Below are positions 34,241-44,689 of a DNA stretch of 64,000 nt, in pieces. Under the pieces are notes generated by a model, which was not told the origin of the DNA, ran no database searches, and saw only the letters and a list, made by a program, of their open reading frames with translations. Position numbers and translations under genes: made by a program. Position 1 is the first letter of the stretch. Every line of letters begins with the position of its first letter. Location: positions 7,442,562 to 7,506,561 of the forward strand of contig OY759217.1 of assembly GCA_963662175.1 (NCBI GenBank), given 5' to 3'. Source of the DNA: Aradus depressus. Its lineage: Eukaryota > Arthropoda > Insecta > Hemiptera > Aradidae.

Positions 34241-34634
34241 TTTTAAATAAAATAATCACATTTAATCAAGTTAGGACATATGTTACAAAAAGTGTTTATA
34301 ATAGAGATCAGCGTTTTCAAGGTTCACAAAAGTGCTTATACAATCGCTTTGTTGTCTGTTCGTTATGGGAGGTCTTTAAAATCGGAAATATGGCATGAAG
34401 GTAGATGTCCTGGATCTGGATCTAGGCGAGCTACACAAATGCTAAAAAAAATTTTTAAATGAAAACATTTTTACAAAAAAATTAAACCTTGCTCCCTTGC
34501 CTGGGGATATCAAATGAAAAAAAACTTTTAACTATAAATTCGGTTCAAATCCGCAATCACAAGGAATAGGCGAGATTTTTATTTAATTTTTATTCAGGAA
34601 CGTGTTGGTTATTTTCGGGATAGTTCAAAAATTT

Positions 34635-34675
34635 AATTTGGCGACTCTATTCGCGCCGAATAGAGTCGCCAAATT
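34635..34675. repeat. Perfect 19-bp inverted repeat with 3-base loop
   Basis: AATTTGGCGACTCTATTCG at 34635-34653, loop CGC, then the exact complement at 34657-34675. It is longer than expected by chance and GC-richer than its surroundings. Function unknown. Confidence 0.8.
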
Positions 34676-35059
34676 TATTTTACAACAATGTGTGGCAAAA
34701 AATCCGAAAATACTTTTTTTTTTTTTTTATTTTTTTTTTTAAGGGGCGGGGGAGAATTTCTTTATGTTTTGTCCGGACATCTTACTTAATGATCTTCAGG
34801 TAAAGTAATTGAATGCTAAGTTACTCTCGGTAACGGTGGATAATCTACTAGTTATACATAGAATTAATAATTATTCAAAAATATACAAACAAATTATGTG
34901 CAACATTGTCTGAATCTCAAAAGAAAACCAAAGCCTTTTAAACGTGTGCCATAATTTATCACTATTTCGAAAAGTTGAGGGGAGGGGAGGGACGCTCATC
35001 CCTATTAAGCCAATGTTTCAGTGGTGTTACAATTGACAAAAATCTTTGGGTTGGGGATG

Positions 35060-38000
35060 TCAAGTAGACCTGTTGGCAAAGAAGTTAATAACTGATTTTA
35101 AAACGGTATGTAGCAAGTTATATAAGGATCGCAGGTTTGTCTGGAAGGTAGAAAGGAAGGAAGCGTGGACAGTGGCGACAGCTCCTTCTGTAGGTGGAGG
35201 ATCGAATGATGAGATCTTGGCTCTGTCTTCACGTTCTGTCTCCACGCTCTGTTCCCAGGCTCTGTCTCCACGCTCTGTACCCAGGCTCTGACCGGGCTCT
35301 CTTTCCTCCTCAGTGTAGGATGAGGATTCTCGAGATGCCTCTGATGTGGTTGGAGGGTCACTGAGGGCAGAAACAGTTGCTGGAAGATCATGAGGCGTCT
35401 CAGCAGTTTCCTGAAGCTCCACACCTTTCCACAACAAAGAAATAAGCAATATTATTTAGATTTACATGCGAGTATATATGAATATTGACCGCAGGTTCGA
35501 AACCCTACTGAGGACATTAGGTCTTTTATCCCGAAGGTAAAACAAATATGAGGATACCATCCTTCGGAGACCCCAGATAACTAAACTTGGATAGGCAAAA
35601 AGCGCGCTCTGGTAGCAGGCGATAGGACCTCGTAGTTAAAGCCAGGACATCATAATATATCACAAGGTGTATTAAATATACCTTAAATTTTATAAAAATA
35701 TAATTGATATTCTTTACACTCTTCTCTTTTCTGCTTTTTCTTTCATTCATTTCGTTGACTAAATTATATTCCTTTTCTTTTGATTCTCGATCGCTGCTCC
35801 TTCCCTCATTTACGAATGAGCGGTTTGGTACTAGGGTGACATGACCTCGTAGTTAAAGCCCCGGCATGAGTCAAAATAACTAACGTAATTAAATATTGAT
35901 CAGCTGATCTGTATTATGGTGAGCGGAAACTTTTTGTAATTACAAATTTTGTGATAAAATGTAGGTACTTCTTCGACAAAAATTCTTATAATGTTTTTTT
36001 TTTTCAAAATTCGTTGTTGGTTAACTACGGTTAATCATTAATCGATTTTGCAAAATTTGAAATGGTACCATCTATGTCAAACCGAACTTATAGGTGTCAT
36101 AATATCGGCCCTCATTAAATGTGGGACTGATCATTTTATAGTTAATTTCAGTTTAATTATAAGAACGTCCTCTTTAAAATGATCAATTCCACATCTAATT
36201 AGGTCCGCTGTACTAGGGCGGCGTTAATACGCTCGACTAGATCGTACCTGGGGCTGATCCTGCAGCACCTGTTGGCCGAGTCTAGTTACCCGGCATTCAC
36301 CCAATTTGTAGCGGAGTGGAGGAGGCGAAAAAAACGCCTACTAACCTCGAGCCTCGGCGCGCCGGTGTAAATAAAACCTGGCGGGCCTAACCCGGCATGA
36401 ACTTTCCGAGTGTCAGCGCACTCCAGAAAGCTACAACTATGGTTCCTCATCGGGAGGACGAAGAGGGTGGTATGGTCCCACACCAGGGACGAAAGCACCC
36501 AAGAGCTCAGGGGGGTGGTTTTAGTGGAAAATTATCCAAGACGAGGTACACCACACTGTTGGGAAGCACGTGCTCCCTTCGTTGAAAGTATTCCCATCGC
36601 CCTGCGGAAAAAAAAGAAAAAAAAAAATCTAATTAGGACCGATAAAGTTCATTTGAATTTAAAGAGAAAAAGGCGATCGGAAGCGAAAATGGAGAGAAGG
36701 GACAGCGCGGCTCACCTGATTAGCCTAACCTCCTCTTTTCCCGTTCTTCCTAACATACACTATAAGTGTTCAACGTAATCTCTCACTGTCAAATGTTTAT
36801 CTCAGTTATATTCAAGTAATTTCCCATTTATATTCACATATTGTCATGCAATCGGTACCGACGGGTTATATAGCTAGTTTTCATTATACATATTTGGTAT
36901 AAGACACAACTTGAGGGAATTCAGAAACGGTGCTAGATTCATGGACAATTAGATTAGAGATGGGCAGAATTACAAAAAGGTAGTCGAATACTTGTATACT
37001 AGTTAGTACTCAAGTATTATCGAAATGTAAAAAAAAAAATACCTCAATATCTGGTTGTGCTTTGTATTTTTTAAGCACCAGTATCTTAGACCCAGGCTCA
37101 AAGTTCAGGCATAACAGGAACTAATTATTTAAGTTTATTTTAATAAAGAACTAAATTAAAGTTCAACCATCAAAAGCTCGATCACATGGAGGGGGACTTA
37201 AATACTAAAGTAATCGAGTACAACCATATCAATACCTTCAGAATCGAATCCTTCCAGTACTCGATCCCTCACATTTTAATGTTAGATATTAGATTTCATA
37301 TTGGGTATATTAGATATATAAAGTACCTTGGCAGCCACTGAGGTCATCTAAGAAATAATCGAAGTACACTTCTGGGTTTTCCAGCAATGCATTTACATTT
37401 TTGTTTATTTCGATCTTCTTCAAAGAGATTGTCTCATCAACTTTCTGAATTTCTTTTTGTAAATTATCCATTTCTGCCATAGGTTGTTTCCGTAAGACCG
37501 AAAGTGCTCGTTCAGTGAAACGTTGGGGTTCGCTTCGTACCGTCTCCACGAAGGAGCTAATGTCTGCTCTTTGAGAAGCGAGCTGCTCCCCCATTTGAGT
37601 TGGTGTATACTTTTCCTTCTCTTGTGTCTCCTCCATTTCTCTTCTGTACTCATCAACTTTATTCTTAATGTAATTTTCTCCGTTCTCCATTATATTTCGT
37701 ACCTTAGTTTGGATATCAGCTTCACGTTGTGACAGATCGTGCAACACGGAATCGATTTGTTGGCTCAGAGAGCTTTTTGTTTCTTCAGCTTCCTTCATGT
37801 AAGATTCTATCAGATTTGTAGCCGAGTTTCTGAGCCAGGACCCATCTGTCTTTATACGGTTAATTAAGTTCCTAACTGACACTTTTTTTGCCGATAGTTT
37901 GACGCCAGCTTCCTTTCTTATTTCTTCAGCCTTGACTTTCAACTCCTCATAACTTCTTATTTCGCCTTCTATTGCTTTCTGAAGATACTCACGAGTTTCT

Positions 38001-39028
38001 TCATCTATCTCCTGTGATGCCACTGATGAAAGTACCTCTTTGCTGGAGGAAATTGAAGTTTCCAAAGTACTAATAGTCAATACTTGTAACTCCTTAGCTT
38101 CTATTATCTCATCTCTTAACTTGCGCCCTATAAGAACTTCATAAACTTCATTCTCTTCTTTATTTAAGATTTCGTCTAATCTTCTCTTCTTATCAGAAAG
38201 ATCGGTCTCGATACGGGTCACCCTTCCGAGAGGCTTTATACGGTAGACATGTTTACCAAATTTAATCCCTGGATCAGGAAGATCTTCGCCCTCTTTAACA
38301 ATCTCACTCACTGCCTTCCGTATTTCCTGCTCTCTCTTTTCAACATTAGACTCGATATCATTCACTCCTCCAACTTCCTCTCTGTATGCATCGATTTTTT
38401 TCTTAATGTAACCTTCCTGATCACTCTTTATTCTTGCTACCAATCGTAGCATATTTTTTTTCTTTTCCTTTAACTCACTTTTGACTTCATCAAGTATATG
38501 AATCAACTCATCTTGTATTTTGTCGAAAAGGCCATCGACAACATCTTCAACATAATCAGTTCCTTCAAAATCATACGAGTTAATTTCATCTAACAGGTCA
38601 TCTTTCATAGCGTCTAATTGAGGTTCGACATCCTTTATATATGCCTCCAAGTTTATTTCTTCTTCATTCACCTTTTCAATACTATCAACAATTTTACCAT
38701 CGACGTAACTTTTGGTTTCGTAGTGTATATTCCATATATTAAATTTCTTAGCCATAATGTCTCTTTCAAAAATATCAAACGGCATTCTTTTCGTCTCTAA
38801 GATACTCAGAATGAAATTATTCAATACATTTTTATGGGTTGAATCTATTTCGTCTTTAATGCCTGGTGTGTTTTCCTCCAACTGGGTTTGAATTTTGCTC
38901 AATTCAGATTTCAACCAGCTGTAATCGAACCATGAATCTTCTTCCTCCTCCGTCGAAGAGTCTTTGGTCGTCACTTGAGTCGCTAGACTGAAGGCGACAA
39001 GACCAAAAAGAAGTACTTGGAAAATCAT
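35060..39028 (-). CDS. Secreted helical coiled-coil protein, copy 1 (two exons)
   Basis: Exon 1 is 39028-37327, exon 2 is 35424-35060; joined they give 688 aa. Donor CCAAG|GTACTT and acceptor TTGTGGAAAG|GTGTGG are in matching phase 1, and copy 2 has the same junction. Signal peptide MIFQVLLFGLVAFSLATQ. The mature protein is rich in Glu, Lys, Ile, Ser with one Cys before the splice. It is mostly amphipathic helix; about 50-residue units recur, with starts near residues 195, 336, 385, 443, 494 and 545 (V/L-x-x-L/I, then E/D-x-Y/F, then hydrophobics). SDQEGYIKKKIDAYREEVGG (202-221) begins a block nearly identical in all three copies. Exon 2 encodes a Ser/Glu/Thr-rich tail ending in a helical Leu/Phe stretch. 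Two retroposed elements lie in the intron. I recognise no named family; helical silk, secreted apolipoprotein-like or saliva protein are possibilities. Confidence 0.8.
35480..35890 (+). mobile_element. SINE (family S) fragments in the copy 1 intron
   Basis: 35484-35660 carries the B box CGCAGGTTCGAAACCC through to the body end (TAGCAGGCGATAGGACCTCG, AGTTAAAGCCAGGACATCAT). A second family S tail lies at 35830-35890 (GACCTCGTAGTTAAAGCCCC, GGCATGAGTCAAAATAAC). The 5' tRNA part with the A box is missing. Confidence 0.65.
36193..36637 (+). mobile_element. GC-rich retroposed sequence with A-rich tail and 11-bp target duplication
   Basis: A 423-bp GC-rich body (36204-36626) sits in AT-rich intron DNA between two copies of ATCTAATTAGG (36193-36203 and 36627-36637). 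The 3' end is A-rich (GGAAAAAAAAGAAAAAAAAA). These are hallmarks of LINE-mediated retroposition. The body has GGGGGGTGGTTTTAGTGG and a GGGAAGCACGTGCTCCC palindrome near 36560-36580, probably the 3' end of a non-LTR element or a SINE using it. It is not the tRNA-derived family seen elsewhere here. Confidence 0.7.
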
Positions 39029-39035
39029 GTTGACT

Positions 39036-39073
39036 ACTGAATAAAGATATAGAAATCCTTCTTACATATATAG
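39036..39073 (-). promoter_or_regulatory. Core promoter of coiled-coil copy 1
   Basis: On the - strand CTATATATG (39073-39065) is followed about 30 bases later by TCAGT (39040-39036), the arthropod initiator consensus, and then ATG at 39028. The predicted 5' leader is therefore only about 10 bases. The same spacing occurs at copy 2, and the following 300 bp upstream (to about 39360) is conserved with copy 2. Confidence 0.65.
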
Positions 39074-39424
39074 TTCATCGAATCTAAAATAATTTAGTAA
39101 TGTTCACATTACTCTGTATTGATATGCATATAGGTTATTCTCAAATAAGTACATAAAAAATATTTGTCAATCACCAAATGTGTAAATATCAACGACACTT
39201 TCAACTGACAGAAAACTATTATAATATTTGTGTACGCTGTTGTTCTACTTGCCTCTTGCAGAATATATTAGGACACTTGTGTAAACGTCGAAATATATTC
39301 AATACAACAATAGCTTCGGCCTTTTTTTTGAAAATATGGTTGTATTCCCCTATCTACTAACTAGCCTATCTTCTGACTACAACCCCCGAGAAAAAAGTAA
39401 ATTTGTAAAAAAAAAAAAATATGT

Positions 39425-39590
39425 GCTATATAATTTGTTCATTGGATACCAGTATCGGTGTGCCTTATATCATCATCAGGCCTAGCAGCTCTAATAGGGC
39501 TTATATCATCATCATGCCTAGCAGCTCTAGTGTGCCTTATATCATCATCAGGCCTAGCAGCTCTAATGTGGCTTTTATGAACTAGAAAGA
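39425..39590 (-). repeat. 36-bp tandem repeat with Penelope-like core
   Basis: CCTAGCAGCTCT occurs at 39481, 39517 and 39553, period 36. On the - strand each unit contains CTGATGATGATATAAGGC (one with CATGATG), the first half of the hammerhead-like motif; at the outer unit it runs into ACACCGATACTGG where GAAAC would be expected. It looks like a degenerate Penelope-like end that was partly amplified. Confidence 0.6.
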
Positions 39591-40290
39591 CGATGTAGCA
39601 AATCTCAGGTGTCACATAAAACTCAAATTAGCGCCACAAAATAGTTGTCGCATTAATTGCAATGGTAGGAAACCATGGGCTATATGCAGATTACCATCTA
39701 TAGGTGGTCGAAAGAAATGTATAATTTTAACTTGACGTGTATTAAATACCGATGGAACCCTGATCCACGAACATAAGGTTGTTACACAGACGTGCTAACC
39801 ACCTCACAACCGAGGTCCCCACTATGTGAACATAGAGTGTGAAACATCGGTTAAAATGAATAAAGATATATTCGGGGTTATGCGAACTATCATTTTAGGT
39901 AAGTTCTTGAATGTTCCTACATTCTTAGGAGATTTAAAATGGGCATTCTAAACGTTCACCCTCTAAATCTTTAAATTGACATTCCACATGAATATGCAAA
40001 CGAAAGTTTATTTTTGTCACACAAAAAACGCGAAATTTGTTTGGTTGCGTCAAATGGATTCTAAATGTACAATGTCGCGGTTATTCCCTCACATTATGCA
40101 AATTCGTATTGTTTCATTCACGTACGACCATTAGCGAACATTTTCAAAGATTCGGCTAAAATATTTTCATGATTCACTTTGGGTTCACTTTCAGCAGATA
40201 AAAAAAAAAATCAATCATATATAAAATAACCTAGAAGCAGTCATCATTTTTTAAACATGGCAACCATTTTTTATATGTGGTCTGAAGAGA
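39591..40290. other. Intergenic, no gene seen
   Basis: AT-rich; no ORF or repeat recognised. Confidence 0.4.
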
Positions 40291-40294
40291 CAAA

Positions 40295-40675
40295 GTGACA
40301 CACAACACTGTGGATCCACCTCGGAGACAAGCTACGGTCACTGGTCTGAGGAGGCTAACAGACAGACAACACTGTGAAACCACCTCGAAGACAGACTACG
40401 GTCACTGGTCTGAGGAGGCTAACAGACAGACAACACTGTGGATCCTCCTCGGAGACAAGCTACGGTCACTGGTCTGAGGAGGCTAACAGACAGACAACAC
40501 TGTGAAACCACCTCGAAGACAGACTACGGTCACTGGTCTGAGGAGGCTAACAGACAGACAACACTGTGAAACCACCTCGAAGACAGACTATGGTCACTGG
40601 TCTGAGGAGGCAAAGAGACAGACAACACTGTGGATCCACCTCGGAGACAAGCTACGGTCACTGGTCTGAGGAGGC
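40295..40675 (+). repeat. 64-bp tandem repeat, six units
   Basis: Unit GGTCACTGGTCTGAGGAGGC, then TAACAGACAGACAACACTGT, then a tail alternating between GGATCCACCTCGGAGACAAG and GAAACCACCTCGAAGACAGA forms. Period is exactly 64 (GGTCA at 40336, 40400 and onward). The two tail types are interspersed. Confidence 0.88.
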
Positions 40676-40819
40676 TAATTGGTGTCAGGTACTTCGGAGC
40701 AAGCTTGTCCTAAACCACGGGGGGCACTGTTAATTGGGGCCTTGTCCAATGTCGCTATTTTTGGACGTGAAAAATCATCTCCAATCGATGTCCCGTGTTG
40801 TCACATGTTAGATTCGTTT

Positions 40820-41560
40820 GAGAATAACGGAGGTGAAATATTTTCACTTTCCCTGCTATACGAAGTACAGGTGAAGTTATAAAATCGGGCAAAAATTCGA
40901 TGCGAAATTTTCCACGGAATTTCTTGTTTTCCGACTTCCAGATTCCAAATATGAAAAAAAAAAAAATTGCTGTATCTGTGTGTGTGTCTGTGAACACGAT
41001 AACTTCCGACAGAATGAATGTATTGAAATACATTTTTATATGTGAATGCAGAACCCTCTATCGACATCTATTGATTTTCAGACAACACAAAAACTGTAAT
41101 AACTGCCGAAAAAATGAATGTATCGACACGAAATTTAATATGTGTGACCTGAACCCCATAAGGACAACACGTATTTATTCTCAGCTAAATTAGCCAAAGG
41201 GAAAAGAAGAGGCTTAACTCAAAAACTCTATAACTTCCGTTGTATTAATGTATCGACATGAAATTGCATATTTAAAGTTAAAACATCATGAGGACAATAC
41301 CTGTTAAATTTCAGCGAAATCGATCGAAGTGAAGGGAGTTCAGGGGAGGGGACTCGACTCAAAAAACCTAATAACTACCGATGTAATGAATTTGTCGACA
41401 CAAAATGTAGTATGAGGAGTTAGGAGCCCCTATGTAAGTAAACTATTGAATATTAGCGCATACGGTCAACTGGTTTCGGAGGGGGAGCGAAAAGTTAATA
41501 GATTAATTCGTTGTGGGGAAGTACATAGCCGGTGATTCACCGACGACTTTTTTTATCTTT
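40820..41560 (+). repeat. Dispersed repeat family R, longest copy
   Basis: About five diverged modules (anchors ATGAATGTATTGAAATAC, ATGAATGTATCGACACGAAA, TTAATGTATCGACATGAAAT, ATGAATTTGTCGACACAAAA), each with CATAAGGAC/CATGAGGAC and AAATCGATCGAAG-type phrases. It ends with GTTGTGGGGAAGTACATAGC then CGGTGATTCACCGACGA, which has a short palindrome. This arrangement (tandem modules plus a fixed, partly palindromic end) resembles a non-autonomous DNA element with internal minisatellite. Confidence 0.65.
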
Positions 41561-41780
41561 GGACCGAGAAGACAGCTTTTGCGACTTACGAGTGGAGCCT
41601 CTACCAATTTAAGGTTCTGCCGTTCGGGCTTTGCAACAGCCAGCACTTTCCAGAAACTAAAGGATTTGGTTCTGGTTTAGATCGAAATGGACCACCGCAA
41701 TGGCACATCTCGATCATATCGTCGTGTTGAGTGGGTACCACTGTAGATGAGCACTTGGGCCCTATTTCCCAAACTTACAC
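41553..41780 (+). pseudogene. Gypsy reverse transcriptase fragment, upstream half
   Basis: The translation reads EKTAFATYEWSLYQFKVLPF then GLCNS and, after frame changes, FQKLKDLVL, HLDHIVVLS and TTVDEHLGPIS. These are RT motifs up to just past the catalytic YxDD position, here changed to LDHI. The downstream half appears at 46110, about 4.3 kb away, so the RT is split by inserted DNA. Confidence 0.75.
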
Positions 41781-41925
41781 GTCTTATAACATTTTACAAG
41801 TTTGTTTTTTTAGTAAGATATACAAGCGAAATAGACTTGTAAAATTTTATAAATTGAGAAATAGGGCACAAGTGCTCATCTACAGTGGTACTCAACACGA
41901 CGATATTATCGAGGGATTCTCGACT
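41700..41925. repeat. Inverted duplication of the gypsy RT catalytic segment
   Basis: ATCGTCGTGTTGAGT..ACCACTGTAGATGAGCAC and onward (41715-41800) is repeated in reverse complement at 41840-41915. Read on the - strand, the second arm gives LDNIVVLSTTVDEHLCPIS, the same RT peptide as the first arm. The spacer (41800-41840) also pairs loosely. An A run follows at 41940. Confidence 0.8.
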
Positions 41926-42166
41926 TGTATATCTAACTAAAAAAAAAAAAGTCCCTCTCATAGAAGTGGGACTATGATTCCCTCAAAGCAGGCTTTAACA
42001 CGTTGTGAAACACATGAACATTTTTACAAGTCTCATGCAACTCTTAGTACAGTGGGTAAAAGTAAAGTTAACTATTTCAAGTCAATTTTAACGTTGACAT
42101 ATTTTTTTATTATTTCAGTTTTTAAAATATTAATTACACTGGTCGGCATGAAAATCGGCCCTGACA

Positions 42167-42296
42167 CCATTTCTGCTGATTCTTATGTAAAATGACCTCC
42201 TGAATCCGAATATGACCCCCGTTTTCCCCCATCACCCACCGTTTTTTAGGACCTCCAGCCCCCTCATCCGCCCCCGAACCCCCCTCCCCCCCCCAA
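42167..42296 (-). repeat. Upstream arm of a G/C-run inverted repeat
   Basis: Sequence 42167-42250 is the reverse complement, about 95% by eye, of 44144-44220. It is bounded on its right by C runs (42281-42296), mirroring the G run at 44109-44135. On the - strand the G tracts could form quadruplexes. Confidence 0.75.
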
Positions 42297-42625
42297 ATAA
42301 TAAAAATATATAGGTAGCAACAGTTCGGAGGATTCACTGTATCACGCTGGCGCTCTCAATACTTCGCGCGCACAGGTTTGCAAAGGAATTTTCAGGTTTT
42401 GACAAGTTTAAACTGGCAATGCTTTTGCCTATGGTCCTGCACTGTAATCCTTTATCTTCCATCAGTACATCTCTAGCGATCGTAGAGTCAACTTGTCTGT
42501 GTTCTAGGCGGGGATTCTGTGTTTCCAAGTTGTTACACAATTTATTAGACTTTTTTTACTCCGGCTTTTTCCAAGTGAATTACAGTACATGAGTGTGAGA
42601 TGTGATTAATATCGATTTACTGTTT

Positions 42626-44460
42626 AATTATGCCACGCGAGTGTAAAAATTCTCCCGATAGCTTCTGCTAGGAATTTACATTAAAAGTGCAACGAAAACC
42701 ACTTTCTCCGCTTCTTAAAACTGCTTATAAATTTTACTTTGATCAGGACAAGAATTGGGCTCCAAAACTTTGCTGTGTTACTTGTTAGAGTGGGTTGACC
42801 AAATGGCTCCAAGGTTGCCGTAAATGAATGCCATTTGCTGTGCCCATGGTTTGGTGCGAACCTCGCTGTCATCTCACAGATTGTTACTTTTGTAAGACTT
42901 CCACCGTCGGGTTCTCTAGCAAAAGTAAGCATACAATTCAGTATCCTAATATCCCTTCAGTTCTAAGACCAGTTCCTCACAACGAATCTTTGCCAATCCC
43001 AGTGCCCCCAAAAACCTATACTTTAGAGCCAGAAACGGATTTGAAAGACTTGGAGCCCACCGATGATCTTGGAACTCGACTTCAGCAGTGGAATCTTTTA
43101 GAAAAGGGCTTACAGGATCAGGCAGTCAACCCTGAAATTATTTTTTTGGAAGATGAAAACTTAGAGTTCTGCCCTAATTCAAATGCATTGATGATAGAAT
43201 TAAAGATGACATGAGACCCAGACAACTGGAGATTGTTTATAGACTCATCAAAGACAAGCTTGAGAGTTGTCCTGTTGGCAAATGGGAATAAATTACCATC
43301 AGTGCTGGTTGCATACTCTTTGCATATGAAGGAGACGTACGAAAACATCAGCCGAATCCTTGATAATATTAGTTATCATGATTACAATTGAAAATTTTGC
43401 AACTGGCCTCTGCGAGAAAGTTTTACTCCCGGTCAGAAAAATGTCACTCACGATCCTGTGGTCCCGAAGGAAAATATTTACTTGCCGCCATTGCATATCA
43501 AACTCGGATTGATCAAACAGTTTGTGAAAGCAATGGACAAGACAGGTGATGCATTTCGATTTTAAAAAACTAAATTTCCTCGTCTTAGTGAGGCTAAAAT
43601 CAAGGAATGAGTTTTCGTGGGGCCCCAGATTAGACGAAATTCGACTTTTATTGAACTCCTGAATCGAAAAGAAAAACGAGCTTGGCTTGCATTCCAAAAC
43701 GTGTGTGAGAATTTTTTGGGTACAAGAAAAGTGATGATTATGTGGCTTATGTCGAAGAATTGCTGTCAGCGTACAAGGCCATGGGGTGTAACATGTCTCT
43801 TAAAGTTCATTTCCTTCACTCACACCTGGACTTCTTCCCTGAAAATTTAGGAGCAGTTTCGGACGAACATGGGGAACGGTTCCATCAAGAGAGCAATAGG
43901 TTCGAGAGGAGATTTTCAGGAAAGTGGAATTCGAGCATGTTGGCAGAGTACTGCTGGTGTTTGGTACGAGAAACTCCTACCTCAGGATACAAAGGAAAGC
44001 AAGCACCAAATGAAGGTACTTATTTATTTATCATTATTTACAGCTAAAATCTTTTCACCCCTCCAAATCAAATTCATGGCCATCAAATTATCGAAAAGTG
44101 ATAAAAATGGGGGGGGGGGGGGGGGGGGGGGGGGGCCTCTCCCGAAAACGGTGGGTGATGGGGGAAAACGGGGGTCATATTCGGATTCAGGAGGTCATTA
44201 TACATAATCAGCAGGAATGGTGGCTCGAAAAAATTTTTTTTTGCAGACCAATGTTATTCGTGGTCTTGCGACACATGTAACGAAGAGGAATTTCTTATGG
44301 TCAGAAGACTTAACAGCTGATAAGATACCTAAGAGCTCATGTTACGAATGACTTACCTGAAGGCAAGGATTCAGTTGAAGATCAACAAGGACTTGCTACG
44401 AAGAGGAGCCAGCAGATAGGGAAGAACAAAGGTTTCAAAGTATTCTCAACTATTTCAGAA
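42626..44460 (+). pseudogene. Decayed copy of a multicopy, probably transposon-linked gene family
   Basis: Conceptual translation across several frame changes and stops gives a protein-like string: MPRECKNSPDSFC near 42627, a Cys-rich region (KLCCVTC; CHLTDCYFCK), RPVPHNESLPIPVPPKT, GTRLQQWNLLEKG, DPDNWRLFIDSSKTSLR, NIYLPPLHIKLGLIKQFVKA, EAKIKE, VGPQIR, AYKAMGCNMSLKVHFLHSH, and AVSDEHGERFHQ near 43860. A donor-like AATGAAG|GTACTT (about 44012) and acceptor-like TTTTTTTTGCAG (44246) precede a C-terminal piece, so it kept an intron and is not a processed copy. From memory, proteins of this type are abundant and often unannotated in insects, but I cannot name a domain. A middle segment is deleted near 43390. 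Confidence 0.6.
44109..44220 (+). repeat. 27-G homopolymer and downstream inverted-repeat arm
   Basis: An uninterrupted run of 27 G at 44109-44135 is followed by GGTGGGTGATGGGGGAAAAC and GGGGGTCATATTCGGATTC, the partner of 42167-42250. It lies in the predicted intron of the 42626 pseudogene. The run length is likely unreliable in sequencing. Confidence 0.8.
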
Positions 44461-44599
44461 GTTGAACTTTAATTTGTAAAATGAAAGATATATAGTTTTC
44501 GAACATGGAATATCGAAGTTCGAAAAATGTTTTGTTTCCTTTCAATTGTAGAACTAATAGATCCAAGGTTGAGAATGGGGCTCCACTTCTTACAGCCGT

Positions 44600-44649
44600 G
44601 CAGCTTTACGGTACTCAATGTAAAGTTCATGAAACTGCTTTAAATGAAT

Positions 44650-44689
<40 letters not shown>

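Noticed and set aside
35098..35424. 108-codon - strand ORF overlapping the copy 1 terminal exon
   Set aside because: It is out of frame with the spliced coding sequence; the phase-1 junction selects the other frame.
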